Assembly (NCBI GenBank): GCA_017396665.1 | Contig: JAFQLH010000002.1 | Location: forward strand, 1 to 62,789 | Source of the DNA: Oscillospiraceae bacterium | Lineage (GTDB): Bacteria; Bacillota; Clostridia; Oscillospirales; Ruminococcaceae | Direction of reading: 5' to 3' | DNA length: 62,789 nucleotides | Shown here: positions 51,518 through 60,021 of the stretch, piece by piece | Layout of the letters: each line of letters opens with the position of its first letter | How positions within the stretch are numbered: position 1 is the stretch's first letter | Notes under the pieces: model-generated | The model's input: only the letters and a program-made list of their open reading frames with translations | The model's database searches: none | What the model was told of the DNA's origin: nothing | Made by a program: the position numbers and the translations under genes

Positions 51518-51898
51518 TTAGCATATTTTCTTGTACTGTGAATCAAGCTCACAAAGCGGCTTTGAATTTATTCCCCAGCCACACAGCTCCAGCTTTTCAA
51601 AACGCTCATCACCAAGCTCTTTCGCTATGCTTTTAAGGTCAAATTTAAAATCCTTGAGATTCCCCTTCTTTATTTTCAGAATGACGTCAGCTTGCTTGTT
51701 TTCGGCATTTTTCAAAGCTGTGACTATATCCCTCATATTGCTTTCGTCCACGATGAAGCTTGAAAAAAAGTATCTCATCTCGCCACAAACGTAGCCCTTT
51801 GCTTCAAGATTTATAGTACACGCATACATATCCTCGTTTGACATACAGCACACATACGGAAGCTTCACCGTTTCATACTGAGCCTTTGCAAAAAACAT
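51518..51898 (-). CDS. Hypothetical protein
   Basis: 126 residues, soluble, no family recognised. Cys pairs (YVCCMS near residue 15, and scattered Cys to the last residue) and a Lys-rich middle (VILKIKKGNLKDFKFDLKSI). AGGTGAGG precedes ATG 51898, and a good promoter lies upstream, so it is probably expressed. Its stop overlaps the terminator region of the convergent SDR gene. Confidence 0.7.
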   Translation of the reverse strand: MFFAKAQYETVKLPYVCCMSNEDMYACTINLEAKGYVCGEMRYFFSSFIVDESNMRDIVTALKNAENKQADVILKIKKGNLKDFKFDLKSIAKELGDERFEKLELCGWGINSKPLCELDSQYKKIC

Positions 51899-51929
51899 TT
51901 CCTCACCTCATCATCAGAGTTACTATATA

Positions 51930-51958
51930 ATTATATCACCGCACCCTTGTTTCGTCAA
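51930..51958 (-). promoter_or_regulatory. Promoter of 126-residue hypothetical gene
   Basis: Minus-strand TTGACG, 17-bp spacer ending CGGTGA, TATAAT. Confidence 0.65.
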
Positions 51959-51960
51959 CT

Positions 51961-51992
51961 AAAAACGCTTCCGCAACATTCTGCGAAAGCGT
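51961..51992 (-). terminator. Terminator after hom
   Basis: On the minus strand ACGCTTTCGCA / TGCGGAAGCGT stem (one mismatch) followed by TTTTT. Confidence 0.8.
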
Positions 51993-52008
51993 CCTGAGTC
52001 TTTCTGAT

Positions 52009-53247
52009 TTAGAGAAGTCTAATCTTGCTCTCAACAGTTACGCTGTGTGAGAGGATTGTGAGGTTAGCGTCGATTTCGCTTTCCTTCATCTTAGGTGTGA
52101 TAAATGCAAGCTCTGTATCAGGTCTTCCTGCTCTTTCGAGGAATATGAGCTTTCCGAACATTGAGGAGAACGCACTCTTCATGCTCTCTGCATTTTCGCC
52201 CTTTACTCTTACGTATACAGAGGATTCCTCGTCAGCTCTCGGGAGAAGGAAGTCGTCTCCGCACTCGTCCCAATGAACGCCGATATGTGTGCCCTTATGC
52301 TTGAGAGCGTCTATAATATCTCCCACAACAGCCGAAGCTGTAGGAAGCTTTCCTGCACCTCTACCGTAGAAAACAGCGTCACCGACACCGTTACCCTTTA
52401 CGCAGATAGCGTTATACACATCGTCAACGTGTGAGAACATATGCTTCTTCTCTACAAGTCTTGGAGATACCATTGCGGAAATCTTTCCGTTTTCTGTATC
52501 CTTTACAACACCCACGAGCTTGATTACATAGCCTGCGACGTCGGCATACTCAACATCCTCCATAGCGATTTTTGAGATACCGCTGCAATGAATCTTGTCA
52601 GGGTCAATCTGCTTGCCGTAAGCGAGTGAGCCTAAGATACAAATCTTTCTGCAAGCGTCGATACCCTCAACGTCTGCTGTCGGGTCTGCCTCTGCATAGC
52701 CGTTTTCCTGAGCCTGCCTGAGAGCATCCTCAAAGCTCATCTGCTCTCTAATCATCTTTGTGAGAATAAAGTTGGTTGTACCGTTTAAGATACCTGCTAT
52801 TTCTTCAATCTTGTTACCTGCAAGGCACTTGTAGATAGGTCTGATAATCGGAATACCGCCGCCTACCGATGCTTCAAACAGGTAGTTGCAGCCGTTGTCC
52901 TTTGCAATCTTAAGAAGCTCTGCTCCCTTTCTTGCGACAAGCTCCTTATTTGATGTAACGACGCTCTTTCCGCTTTCGAGAAGCGCCTTTGTGTAGTTGT
53001 AAGCAAATGTAGCACCGCCTACGACCTCAGCGACAACCTCTACCTCAGGGTCATTGAGAATGATATTGAAATCCTTTATCATTCTGTCTGCATAAGGGCT
53101 GTCAGGGAAATCCTTAAGGTCTAAGATATACTTTATATCAACCTGTCTGCCGATATTGCTTTCAATCTGTGCCTTGTTCTTTTCAAAAAGCTCAACTGTT
53201 CCCGAGCCTACTACTCCGTATCCTATTACTGCAATCTTACTGCTCAT
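52009..53247 (-). CDS. hom: Homoserine dehydrogenase
   Basis: 412 residues. VIGYGVVGSGTVELF (NAD(P) binding), TSNKELVARKG, EASVGGGIPII, ILNGTTNFIL and ADVEGIDACRKICIL; a C-terminal ACT regulatory domain (SSVYVRVKGEN...) is present, so threonine feedback is expected. ATG 53247 is chosen because AAAGGA lies about nine bases upstream; ATG 53265 would swallow that site. It follows the ACT-domain protein in the operon. Confidence 0.95.
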   Translation of the reverse strand: MSSKIAVIGYGVVGSGTVELFEKNKAQIESNIGRQVDIKYILDLKDFPDSPYADRMIKDFNIILNDPEVEVVAEVVGGATFAYNYTKALLESGKSVVTSNKELVARKGAELLKIAKDNGCNYLFEASVGGGIPIIRPIYKCLAGNKIEEIAGILNGTTNFILTKMIREQMSFEDALRQAQENGYAEADPTADVEGIDACRKICILGSLAYGKQIDPDKIHCSGISKIAMEDVEYADVAGYVIKLVGVVKDTENGKISAMVSPRLVEKKHMFSHVDDVYNAICVKGNGVGDAVFYGRGAGKLPTASAVVGDIIDALKHKGTHIGVHWDECGDDFLLPRADEESSVYVRVKGENAESMKSAFSSMFGKLIFLERAGRPDTELAFITPKMKESEIDANLTILSHSVTVESKIRLL

Positions 53248-53277
53248 TTCAACTAGTCCTTTCATTTATACCAAAGG

Positions 53278-53727
53278 CTATTCGCCCGATATTATTTTTA
53301 CTGACACAACCCCGCTGAGCTGTGATATCTCCTGCCTGAGCTGTGAAGCGCTTGTTGCTTCATCCTCAAATCTGAATGAAACTGTAACAGTTGCAACATC
53401 GTCAACAGGAATGTTCTGGTTCACTGTAAGTATGTTTACATTGTGCTCATAGAGCTTTGAGAGAACCTGCGAGAGAACTCCCTTTACGTCACAAAGCACG
53501 AGATACAGCGAAACAATCTTGTTCGTGAGTCTTTCCTCATAGGTGAAAACCGAGTCCTTGTACTTATAATAAGCGCTTCTCGAAATGCCTACCGCCCTGC
53601 ACGCCTCAGAGGAATTCTTGGCATCTCCTCTGGCTTTCATTCGCTTAGCCTCAAGCACTTTTGAAATAATCTCCGGCAACACGTCAGAGCTTACTACCAC
53701 AAGGTTCGCAGAGCCGTTTTCGGTCAT
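53278..53727 (-). CDS. ACT-domain protein (UPF0735/PheB-like)
   Basis: 149 residues. An N-terminal helical part with SSEACRAVGISRSAYYKYKD resembles a helix-turn-helix; the C-terminal ACT domain reads VLCDVKGVLSQVLSKLYEHN followed by VNILTVNQNIPVDD. Often adjacent to hom or pheA in Firmicutes; an amino-acid-sensing regulator is inferred. ATG 53727 follows GGGAGGTG; the frame from 53751 is unsupported. Confidence 0.88.
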   Translation of the reverse strand: MTENGSANLVVVSSDVLPEIISKVLEAKRMKARGDAKNSSEACRAVGISRSAYYKYKDSVFTYEERLTNKIVSLYLVLCDVKGVLSQVLSKLYEHNVNILTVNQNIPVDDVATVTVSFRFEDEATSASQLRQEISQLSGVVSVKIISGE

Positions 53728-53771
53728 TATAAGTACACCTCCCACAAACAAATGTATTTGTTACAAGTACA

Positions 53772-53800
53772 ACTATACCACCGTTTGTCCCTTTTGTCAA
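53772..53800 (-). promoter_or_regulatory. Promoter of ACT-hom operon
   Basis: Minus-strand TTGACA, 17-bp spacer, TATAGT. Confidence 0.75.
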
Positions 53801-53957
53801 TCGTCATTTTGACGATTTTTTACTCCTTTCTCCCCATATCTTTCATCTTAGAGCGGTGCATTTTGAAGTATTTTGCAACAAATCTCCCAAATCGCTTCGT
53901 TTTAAGAGGCGAAAAGACAGTAAATCAACAAAATTTTGAAATATTTTTTCAAAGCAC

Positions 53958-53986
53958 TTGCAATTCAAAATGATATGTGATATCAT
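53958..53986 (+). promoter_or_regulatory. gdhA promoter
   Basis: TTGCAA, 17-bp spacer ending ATGTGA, TATCAT, 48 bp before gdhA. The rest of the 53728-54033 gap is AT-rich with no ORF. Confidence 0.65.
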
Positions 53987-54033
53987 AAAAGAGTAGTTTT
54001 ATACTAATATTATTATCGACGGAGGTAATCATT

Positions 54034-55386
54034 ATGGAATTTAAGAATTCTTATCTCAAGGACGTATACGCAAGAGTTGAAAAGCGTAATCCGGGAGAAA
54101 CCGAATTCCTTCAGACAGTTAACGAAGTTCTCGTATCACTCGAGCCGGTTATCGAGCAGAGACCTGACCTCGTTGAAGCAGGCGTTATCGAAAGAATGGT
54201 AGAGCCTGAAAGACAGATTTTCTTCAGAGTTCCTTGGGTTGACGACAACGGCAAGACTCAGGTAAACCGTGGCTTCAGAGTACAGTTCAACTCTGCAATC
54301 GGCCCATACAAGGGTGGTCTGAGATTTGCACCAAACGTAAACGCAAGCATCATCAAGTTCCTCGGCTTCGAGCAGACATTCAAGAACTCCCTCACATCAC
54401 TCCCTATGGGCGGCGGTAAGGGTGGTTCAGACTTCGACCCACAGGGCAAGTCTGACGCTGAAGTTATGCGTTTCTGCCAGAGCTTTATGACAGAGCTCTT
54501 CAGACACATTGGTCCTAACCTCGACGTTCCTGCCGGTGACATCGGTGTTGGTGCTCGTGAAATCGGCTATCTCTTTGGTCAGTACAAGAGACTCCAGAAC
54601 GAATTCACAGGCGTTCTCACAGGTAAGGGTATTCCTTACGGCGGTTCTCTCATCCGTCCTGAAGCAACAGGCTACGGTGCTGTTTACTACACAGTAAATA
54701 TGCTCGACTACTTCAAGGATTCCATCAAGGGTAAGACATTTGCTATCTCCGGCTTCGGCAACGTAGCTTGGGGTACAGTTAAGAAGGTTAACGAGCTCGG
54801 CGGTAAGGTTGTAACAATCTCAGGTCCTGACGGATACATCTACGATGAAGACGGCATCAGCACAGACGAAAAGGTTGACTTCATGCTCGAAATGAGAGCT
54901 TCCTGCAGAAACAGAGTTCAGGATTACGCTGACAAGTTCGGTGTTCCATTCTTCGCAGGCGAAAAGCCATGGGGCGTTAAGGCTGACATTCTTATGCCAT
55001 GTGCTACACAGAACGAAGTTGGTATGGCAGAAGCAGAAAAGATTGTTGCTAACGGCGTTAAGTACTACGTAGAAGTAGCTAATATGCCTACAACAAACGA
55101 AGCTATTGCTTACCTCAAGGCTAACGGCGTTATCGTTGCTCCTTCAAAGGCTGTAAATGCCGGCGGTGTTGCAGTATCAGGTCTCGAAATGTCACAGAAC
55201 TCCATGAGATACAGCTGGTCTGCTGAAGAAGTTGACGAAAAGCTCAAGTCAATCATGAAGAACATCTTCTCAAGCTCTGTTGAGGCTGCTAACACATACG
55301 GCCTTGGCGACGACCTCGTAGCAGGTGCTAACATCGCAGGCTTTATCAAGGTTGCAGAAGCTATGAAGGCTCAGGGCTGCGTATAA
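54034..55386 (+). CDS. gdhA: NADP-type glutamate dehydrogenase
   Basis: 450 residues, full length for the hexameric small enzyme. PYKGGLRFAP, catalytic Lys in LPMGGGKGGSDF, DVPAGDIGVGAREIGYLFG, and Rossmann motif ISGFGNVAWG. Assimilates ammonia into glutamate. GGAGG precedes ATG 54034. Codon use is strongly biased toward C-ending codons compared with neighbours, a sign of high expression. Confidence 0.97.
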   Translation: MEFKNSYLKDVYARVEKRNPGETEFLQTVNEVLVSLEPVIEQRPDLVEAGVIERMVEPERQIFFRVPWVDDNGKTQVNRGFRVQFNSAIGPYKGGLRFAPNVNASIIKFLGFEQTFKNSLTSLPMGGGKGGSDFDPQGKSDAEVMRFCQSFMTELFRHIGPNLDVPAGDIGVGAREIGYLFGQYKRLQNEFTGVLTGKGIPYGGSLIRPEATGYGAVYYTVNMLDYFKDSIKGKTFAISGFGNVAWGTVKKVNELGGKVVTISGPDGYIYDEDGISTDEKVDFMLEMRASCRNRVQDYADKFGVPFFAGEKPWGVKADILMPCATQNEVGMAEAEKIVANGVKYYVEVANMPTTNEAIAYLKANGVIVAPSKAVNAGGVAVSGLEMSQNSMRYSWSAEEVDEKLKSIMKNIFSSSVEAANTYGLGDDLVAGANIAGFIKVAEAMKAQGCV

Positions 55387-55432
55387 TCAGCATACTTCTA
55401 TATTTTCAAAACCTCATTATATAACAAAAAGG

Positions 55433-55461
55433 CCGACGGGTATTTACCCATCGGTTTTTTT
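55433..55461 (+). terminator. gdhA terminator
   Basis: CCGACGGGTA / TACCCATCGG stem (one mismatch) with TTTTTTT. Confidence 0.88.
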
Positions 55462-55469
55462 GCGTCTTA

Positions 55470-56153
55470 TTACATATCGTAGGTTGCCTTTCCCCTGCGG
55501 ATGTGTCTCGAATCGTTTGCAAGCTCGATTGTCGGGAAGGTAAGCGAGCCGACCTCGTCGGAAAGGCAAAGCACAGTTATTGCGGTAAAGTCGGGACAAA
55601 GCGTTCTGCACAGATAGAAAAACGGCAGATTGAGAAGATGCGACAGCAGTGCCGACGAAGAACCGCCGTGACTGAACAGTGCAATCGTTCTGTCGGTGTT
55701 CTCTCCCACCACCCTGTAAGCAGTTCCCTCACGCTTATAGCCAAGCGACATAAGCCACTCATCAGCACTCTCTGCGACTCTTTCAAGCTCTGAAAATGCG
55801 ATGTTATTTGAAAACGGCTTTTGCTTTGTCCAGCCCTCACTCATAAGGTCAAAGCCCTGCGACACAGCATAGAGAGAGGTATCCCACGGGTGCCCGTCTT
55901 TATATATATCCTCACCGTCTGCCGAGCCCCACTTTATTTCTTTCATAAAGCCAAGCTTTGTTATATCCTTTGAAAAGAGCCTTGCGGTATACTCTGCCGT
56001 TTCGTAGGCTCTGTTATTTGTAGAAGAAAAGACCTCGCTTATCCCCTCGCCCGAGAGCCTTTGTGCCGCAGCCTTTGCCTGCTCGTGGCCGAGTGGAGTA
56101 AGGCAGTCGTTTGCATAGTCGGGGTGTCCGTGTCTTACAAGTACTATCCTCAT
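55470..56153 (-). CDS. Histidine phosphatase superfamily protein
   Basis: 227 residues. Catalytic LVRHGHPDYAND at the N-terminus (RHG), EVFSSTNNRAYETAEY with the second Arg, and C-terminal IALFSHGGSSSALL with the second His. Broad-specificity phosphatase or phosphoglycerate-mutase-like; the substrate is not deducible. Own promoter upstream. Confidence 0.9.
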   Translation of the reverse strand: MRIVLVRHGHPDYANDCLTPLGHEQAKAAAQRLSGEGISEVFSSTNNRAYETAEYTARLFSKDITKLGFMKEIKWGSADGEDIYKDGHPWDTSLYAVSQGFDLMSEGWTKQKPFSNNIAFSELERVAESADEWLMSLGYKREGTAYRVVGENTDRTIALFSHGGSSSALLSHLLNLPFFYLCRTLCPDFTAITVLCLSDEVGSLTFPTIELANDSRHIRRGKATYDM

Positions 56154-56185
56154 ATCGCACCTCTTAATGATTATTTTACAGCTTC

Positions 56186-56214
56186 AGTATACCACATATT
56201 TTTCTCTTTGTAAA
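56186..56214 (-). promoter_or_regulatory. Promoter of histidine phosphatase gene
   Basis: Minus-strand TTTACA, 17-bp spacer, TATACT. Confidence 0.6.
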
Positions 56215-56215
56215 T

Positions 56216-56250
56216 GAAAACAGAGCAGAAGGAATTTTCCCTCTGCTCTG
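56216..56250 (-). terminator. Terminator after zinc-ribbon gene
   Basis: Minus-strand CAGAGCAGAGG / CCTTCTGCTCTG stem with TTTTC. Confidence 0.8.
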
Positions 56251-56267
56251 AAATTGTTTATTGAGAG

Positions 56268-58247
56268 TTATGCAGCAGCCTGCTCTTCTTCAGTAGCTTC
56301 CTCTTCAGGAGCTTCTTCAGGAGCTTCTTCTGTTGTGCCTTCTTCTGTTGTACCCTCTTCTGTTGTACCTTCATCAGTTGGCTCTTCTACCTGAGTATCC
56401 TCGTCAGGTGTATCCTGGCCTGCGTTGTTTCCGCCAACAGGAACCTTATCGAGAGTTGTGAGAAGCTTTCCTTCTGCCTGGTTTGTTTCGTTGATAACTC
56501 TGTCTGCAACAAGTGCATCCATGCTATCGCTGAGGTAGTACATAATCCATGAGTCATCTGAACGGAGTGTGCCTGTTTCGTCGATGTATGCCTTGTCGAA
56601 CTCAGCTACGAAAGCGAGAGTCTTGGACTTGTTAGCACCGTCAACCTCAAGAGTAACCTTGATTCTACCTGTCTGGTAGTAAGTATTGCCGCTTCCTGCA
56701 ACTTCAGCCGGAGCTACGAGGTAGCCCTTAGCAAGAGCGATTGAGTCGATTCTTGCAATCTTTCCGCCGAGGCTGAAGCCGCCTACATATGAGCTGCCAA
56801 CCTTATTGTTGATATCGTCATATACAGCCTTCATGAATTCATCTTCGTTGAAGTTCTTAATCTGGTTAACGTTCTGAATGTATACAGAAACATTCTCAGG
56901 AACTGTGAATGTCTTTGTTACTTCTTCAGAAGCAAGCTTGTAACCGGCGTTTGCGAATTCTTCACCATACCAGTATGAAACTGTTGCAGTAACAGTAAAT
57001 GTATCGCCTACATCGAGGTCCTGAAGTGCGCCGTACTCATAGTCAAATTCAATGTAATCCTTGACAATCTGTGAGCAAGCATCCTTGTTAAGCTTTGCGT
57101 CGAGGTTAGGGCAGATGCCGTCATACTCAACTGTGAGGTTCTCAAATGGGTCAATTACAGTAAGCTCAGTAAGACCTGAAACTGTGTAGTCCTTCTTGAG
57201 AGCGTTAGCATCGTATGTATAGTACTTTCCGCCGTATTCAAAGTATCCGTCGCTGTTGAGGCTGTTCCAGCAGTATGCCTCGATTGTAACAACGTCGCCG
57301 TTTGAAAGGTCGTAATAGTTTGTTGTGTAGTTGTAGTTGAACAGGCTCTTGATTTCATCAGCTACGCCTGAGTTATCGAATGTGCACTCGCCGAAGCCGT
57401 CAGCGCCCTCGAATGTCATGCTTGTTCCTGCAAATGGGTCAAGAACGATTGGTTCAACGAGTCCTTCAACTGTAAATGTGAACTCTGTGTTCTCAAGCTT
57501 GATGTTCTTCTTCTTGAGCTTTTCTTCCTTGTACTTAACCTTAACCTTGATTTCATCGCCGTTTGAAAGGTTCTGGAGAGATTCCTCGTCAACCTCAAAC
57601 TCAATGAGTTCCATAAGCTTTGTCTGAGCCTTCTTCATGTCAGACTTGCTGTCAAACTTATCCCAAGCCTTCTTCATTATCTTGGTATCGTTTGAAAGCC
57701 ACTTAGAAGCCTTTGACTCACAGAAGCCTTCCCAGTCATACTTTTCATAGAACTCAGACTCTTTGAATTCTTCGTAGATTTCATCTTCAAAGTATCTGTC
57801 ATAGTTTTCTGCTGTTGCAAACACTACTGTTGCTGTACCCTTGCCGTTGATACCGTCAACATAAACCATGCAAAGGTCCTGAGCGTCGATAACCTGGTAC
57901 TTTGTCATGTTGCGGTATATCAAAAATCCGATAAGGCCAAGTATGAGAACACCTGCAACGATTAAGCTTATAATAATGATTTTCTTCTTCTTTTCCGGAG
58001 ACATTGGCTCCTTAGGTGCAGCTGCGATAGAACCATCGCTTCCTACTGCGTCACCTACAACAGGTGGTACAAAGCTGTTGTTGCCTGCCGATGCGCCGTA
58101 ATAGCTATTCTGCTGCGGTGCAGCCGGAGCAGCTTCCTGCTGTACAGGTGCAGAAGCAGCGTTCATTTCCTGCTTTGCTCCGCAAGCTCCGCAGAAGCCT
58201 GCTGCATCGTCGAGCTGTGCTCCACAATTTCCGCAAAATTTACTCAT
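56268..58247 (-). CDS. Zinc-ribbon membrane protein with acidic Thr-Glu repeat tail
   Basis: 659 residues. N-terminal zinc ribbon FCGNCGAQLDDAAGFCGACG, a Pro/Ala/Gln linker, a Lys-rich patch and one transmembrane helix (IIIISLIVAGVLILGLIGFL), then a ~450-residue external part with repeated units of the style LTVIDPFENLTVEYDG and a final tail of EEGTTEEGTTEE-type repeats ending in Ala. Such proteins are common in Clostridia and of unknown function. ATG 58247 follows GGAGGAG; the frame to 58262 is unsupported. Monocistronic with own promoter and terminator. Confidence 0.8.
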   Translation of the reverse strand: MSKFCGNCGAQLDDAAGFCGACGAKQEMNAASAPVQQEAAPAAPQQNSYYGASAGNNSFVPPVVGDAVGSDGSIAAAPKEPMSPEKKKKIIIISLIVAGVLILGLIGFLIYRNMTKYQVIDAQDLCMVYVDGINGKGTATVVFATAENYDRYFEDEIYEEFKESEFYEKYDWEGFCESKASKWLSNDTKIMKKAWDKFDSKSDMKKAQTKLMELIEFEVDEESLQNLSNGDEIKVKVKYKEEKLKKKNIKLENTEFTFTVEGLVEPIVLDPFAGTSMTFEGADGFGECTFDNSGVADEIKSLFNYNYTTNYYDLSNGDVVTIEAYCWNSLNSDGYFEYGGKYYTYDANALKKDYTVSGLTELTVIDPFENLTVEYDGICPNLDAKLNKDACSQIVKDYIEFDYEYGALQDLDVGDTFTVTATVSYWYGEEFANAGYKLASEEVTKTFTVPENVSVYIQNVNQIKNFNEDEFMKAVYDDINNKVGSSYVGGFSLGGKIARIDSIALAKGYLVAPAEVAGSGNTYYQTGRIKVTLEVDGANKSKTLAFVAEFDKAYIDETGTLRSDDSWIMYYLSDSMDALVADRVINETNQAEGKLLTTLDKVPVGGNNAGQDTPDEDTQVEEPTDEGTTEEGTTEEGTTEEAPEEAPEEEATEEEQAAA

Positions 58248-58279
58248 TGTAAACTCCTCCATTTTATCATAGTACCTTC

Positions 58280-58309
58280 ATTATACAACACTCAGCCTCT
58301 CAATGTCAA
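58280..58309 (-). promoter_or_regulatory. Promoter of zinc-ribbon gene
   Basis: Minus-strand TTGACA, 18-bp spacer, TATAAT. Confidence 0.7.
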
Positions 58310-58407
58310 TCGTTTTTACCCCCTTAAAATCAAAGTTTATTTAATATGATAATATAGGGGTTCAGACAAACTTGAGTATAATATAAATTGTATAAATTAT
58401 GTACGAT

Positions 58408-58989
58408 TTATGTATTAGGGCTTTCGCAGATAAGCTTTCTGACCTGTGAAAATCTCATCATTGTAACTGCTGCTGCAACTGTGATAATCATTTCAGGGAG
58501 CATAAAAGCACCGTTGTAGCAAACCGAATAGAGCCACGCACTATCCCACTCGCACCATATATCAAATACAAACGTTCCCGACACAACGTGGAACACAAAT
58601 CTCAGGAATATTGCAAGTGCGATACCCACGCATATACCTGCCTGTCCCTTCCTTCTGAAAACGCCTGCGACACCGAGAGAGGTGAACGCAAGAAGATAGT
58701 CTATAACGATGCAAGCTACAAGAGCCTTTCTTGTAAGTCCCCAGCTCATAACGCTTCCGAAGTCGAGTGCGAGCTGCAGGAGGGCATAGGCAAACGCACA
58801 GCCCAGTCCCGTTTTCACTCCGTACTTTACAGACAAAAGGCAGACAGGGAGCATACTGAGAAGTGTGATACTTCCGCCGAGCGGCATCTGGATTGGCTTT
58901 ATGAGACTTAAAACAGTTGAAAGTCCTATCAGTACAGCACTTGTCACAAGTCTTAAAATTCTTTCGTGTGTGGTGACTGTTGTTTTCAT
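58408..58989 (-). CDS. thiT: Thiamine ECF-transporter substrate-binding component
   Basis: 193 residues, six hydrophobic segments, start ILRLVTSAVLIGLSTVLSLI and MPLGGSITLLSMLPV typical of ThiT/YuaJ S components, with the Trp-containing ligand region FDIWCEWDSAWLYSVCYN. Binds thiamine and works with a shared energizing module encoded elsewhere. Its TPP riboswitch leader confirms the substrate. AGGAGA precedes ATG 58989. Confidence 0.93.
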   Translation of the reverse strand: MKTTVTTHERILRLVTSAVLIGLSTVLSLIKPIQMPLGGSITLLSMLPVCLLSVKYGVKTGLGCAFAYALLQLALDFGSVMSWGLTRKALVACIVIDYLLAFTSLGVAGVFRRKGQAGICVGIALAIFLRFVFHVVSGTFVFDIWCEWDSAWLYSVCYNGAFMLPEMIITVAAAVTMMRFSQVRKLICESPNT

Positions 58990-59020
58990 TTTTCATTCTC
59001 CTAAAACATATTAACCGAAC

Positions 59021-59058
59021 AAAAAATGCTTCGGGCAAAACAACTAACCCGAAGCACT
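59021..59058 (-). terminator. Attenuator terminator of TPP riboswitch
   Basis: Minus-strand TGCTTCGGG / GCCCGAAGCA stem followed by TTTTTT, located between the TPP aptamer and the thiT ribosome site. Confidence 0.88.
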
Positions 59059-59077
59059 TAAATAACACAATATACAG

Positions 59078-59172
59078 AACGCATTCCTACGTCGGCATTA
59101 TCCGAATCAGGTTATGGGTCGGAGCGAATCAGCCCCCTCTCAGCCTGCTTTCACAAGCTCCCCTATTCAGTT
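59078..59172 (-). promoter_or_regulatory. TPP riboswitch (THI element)
   Basis: The minus strand reads GGGGAGC, GGCTGAGAGGG, GACCC, AACCTGATTCGGATAATGCC and GACGTAGGAA in the canonical order of the TPP aptamer. With the terminator 20 bases downstream it should stop transcription of thiT when TPP is bound. Confidence 0.95.
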
Positions 59173-59181
59173 TTCGTACAC

Positions 59182-59210
59182 ATTATATCACCATTAAATA
59201 TCCTTGTCAA
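59182..59210 (-). promoter_or_regulatory. Promoter of TPP riboswitch-thiT unit
   Basis: Minus-strand TTGACA, 17-bp spacer ending GGTGA, TATAAT, overlapping the last codons of ttcA. Confidence 0.85.
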
Positions 59211-60021
59211 GCACATTTTCCTCAAACCTTTCAAGGAAGCTATGCCTTTCCCAGCCGACCTTATAGCCTACAAGCGTATCACAATCGGCATTATGTATGC
59301 TGTTGAAGATATTCTTTCTCACCCTCGGATTTGTCTTCTCAAGCTGTGAGATAAGCGCCTTCACCTCGGCTCTTTTCGAAGCATCCTCGCCCTGAGCGTA
59401 CTTGCAGGCACAGGTGATAAACTCAAGACCGTTGTACTCACTCCAGCGGATTATTGCGTCCTCCGAAACCATATACATAGGTCTTATAAGCTCCATGCCC
59501 TCAAAGTTACGGCTCTTGAGTCTTGGGAGCATACCCTGAATCTGAGCGCCGTACAGCATACCCATAAGAGTAGTTTCTATAACATCGTCAAAGTGGTGGC
59601 CGAGTGCAATCTTGTTACAGCCTGCCTCCTTTGCCTTTCTGTAAAGCCAGCCTCTTCTCATTCTCGCACAGATTCCGCAGGGTGACTTATTTGTCTTTTC
59701 GGTACAGGCGAGGATATCAGTTTCAAAAAACTCAGCGTCAATACCAAGCCTTTTGCAGTTTTCCTCAAGCATTCTTCTGTGCTCGTCGGTATATCCCGGG
59801 TCCATTGAGATAAACTTAACTGTGACACCGCCCTTGTTTTTCTCGTACCATTTCATAAGCATTGCAAGAATTGCGGAGTCCTTTCCACCCGACACACAGA
59901 CAGCTATTCTGTCGCCTTTTGATATAAGCTTATATTTTTCAATTCCGTCGTAAAACGGCTTCAGGATATCGCTCGAAAATTTTGTGGTAAGGCTTTGTAT
60001 CGCCTTATCCTCAAGCGTCAT
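59194..60021 (-). CDS. ttcA: tRNA 2-thiocytidine(32) synthetase
   Basis: 275 residues. PP-loop AVCVSGGKDSAIL, CxxC pair in SPCGICARMRRGW, and ALGHHFDDVIETTLM, all typical of TtcA, an iron-sulfur enzyme that thiolates C32 in some tRNAs; a third Cys group ITCACKY is seen later. ATG 60021 is chosen because GGAAAG is five bases upstream; ATG 60033 or TTG 60039 are possible. Overlaps the end of tcdA by 11 bp. Confidence 0.88.
   Translation of the reverse strand: MTLEDKAIQSLTTKFSSDILKPFYDGIEKYKLISKGDRIAVCVSGGKDSAILAMLMKWYEKNKGGVTVKFISMDPGYTDEHRRMLEENCKRLGIDAEFFETDILACTEKTNKSPCGICARMRRGWLYRKAKEAGCNKIALGHHFDDVIETTLMGMLYGAQIQGMLPRLKSRNFEGMELIRPMYMVSEDAIIRWSEYNGLEFITCACKYAQGEDASKRAEVKALISQLEKTNPRVRKNIFNSIHNADCDTLVGYKVGWERHSFLERFEENVLDKDI

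Noticed and set aside
56290-56380. Short repeats that could be read as a CRISPR-like or satellite array
   Set aside because: They are in frame, encode Thr-Glu repeats of the protein tail, and have no unique spacers.
58562-59068. 168-residue minus-strand frame overlapping thiT and its leader
   Set aside because: It runs through the attenuator and shadows thiT in another frame, with odd Cys/Arg-rich composition.
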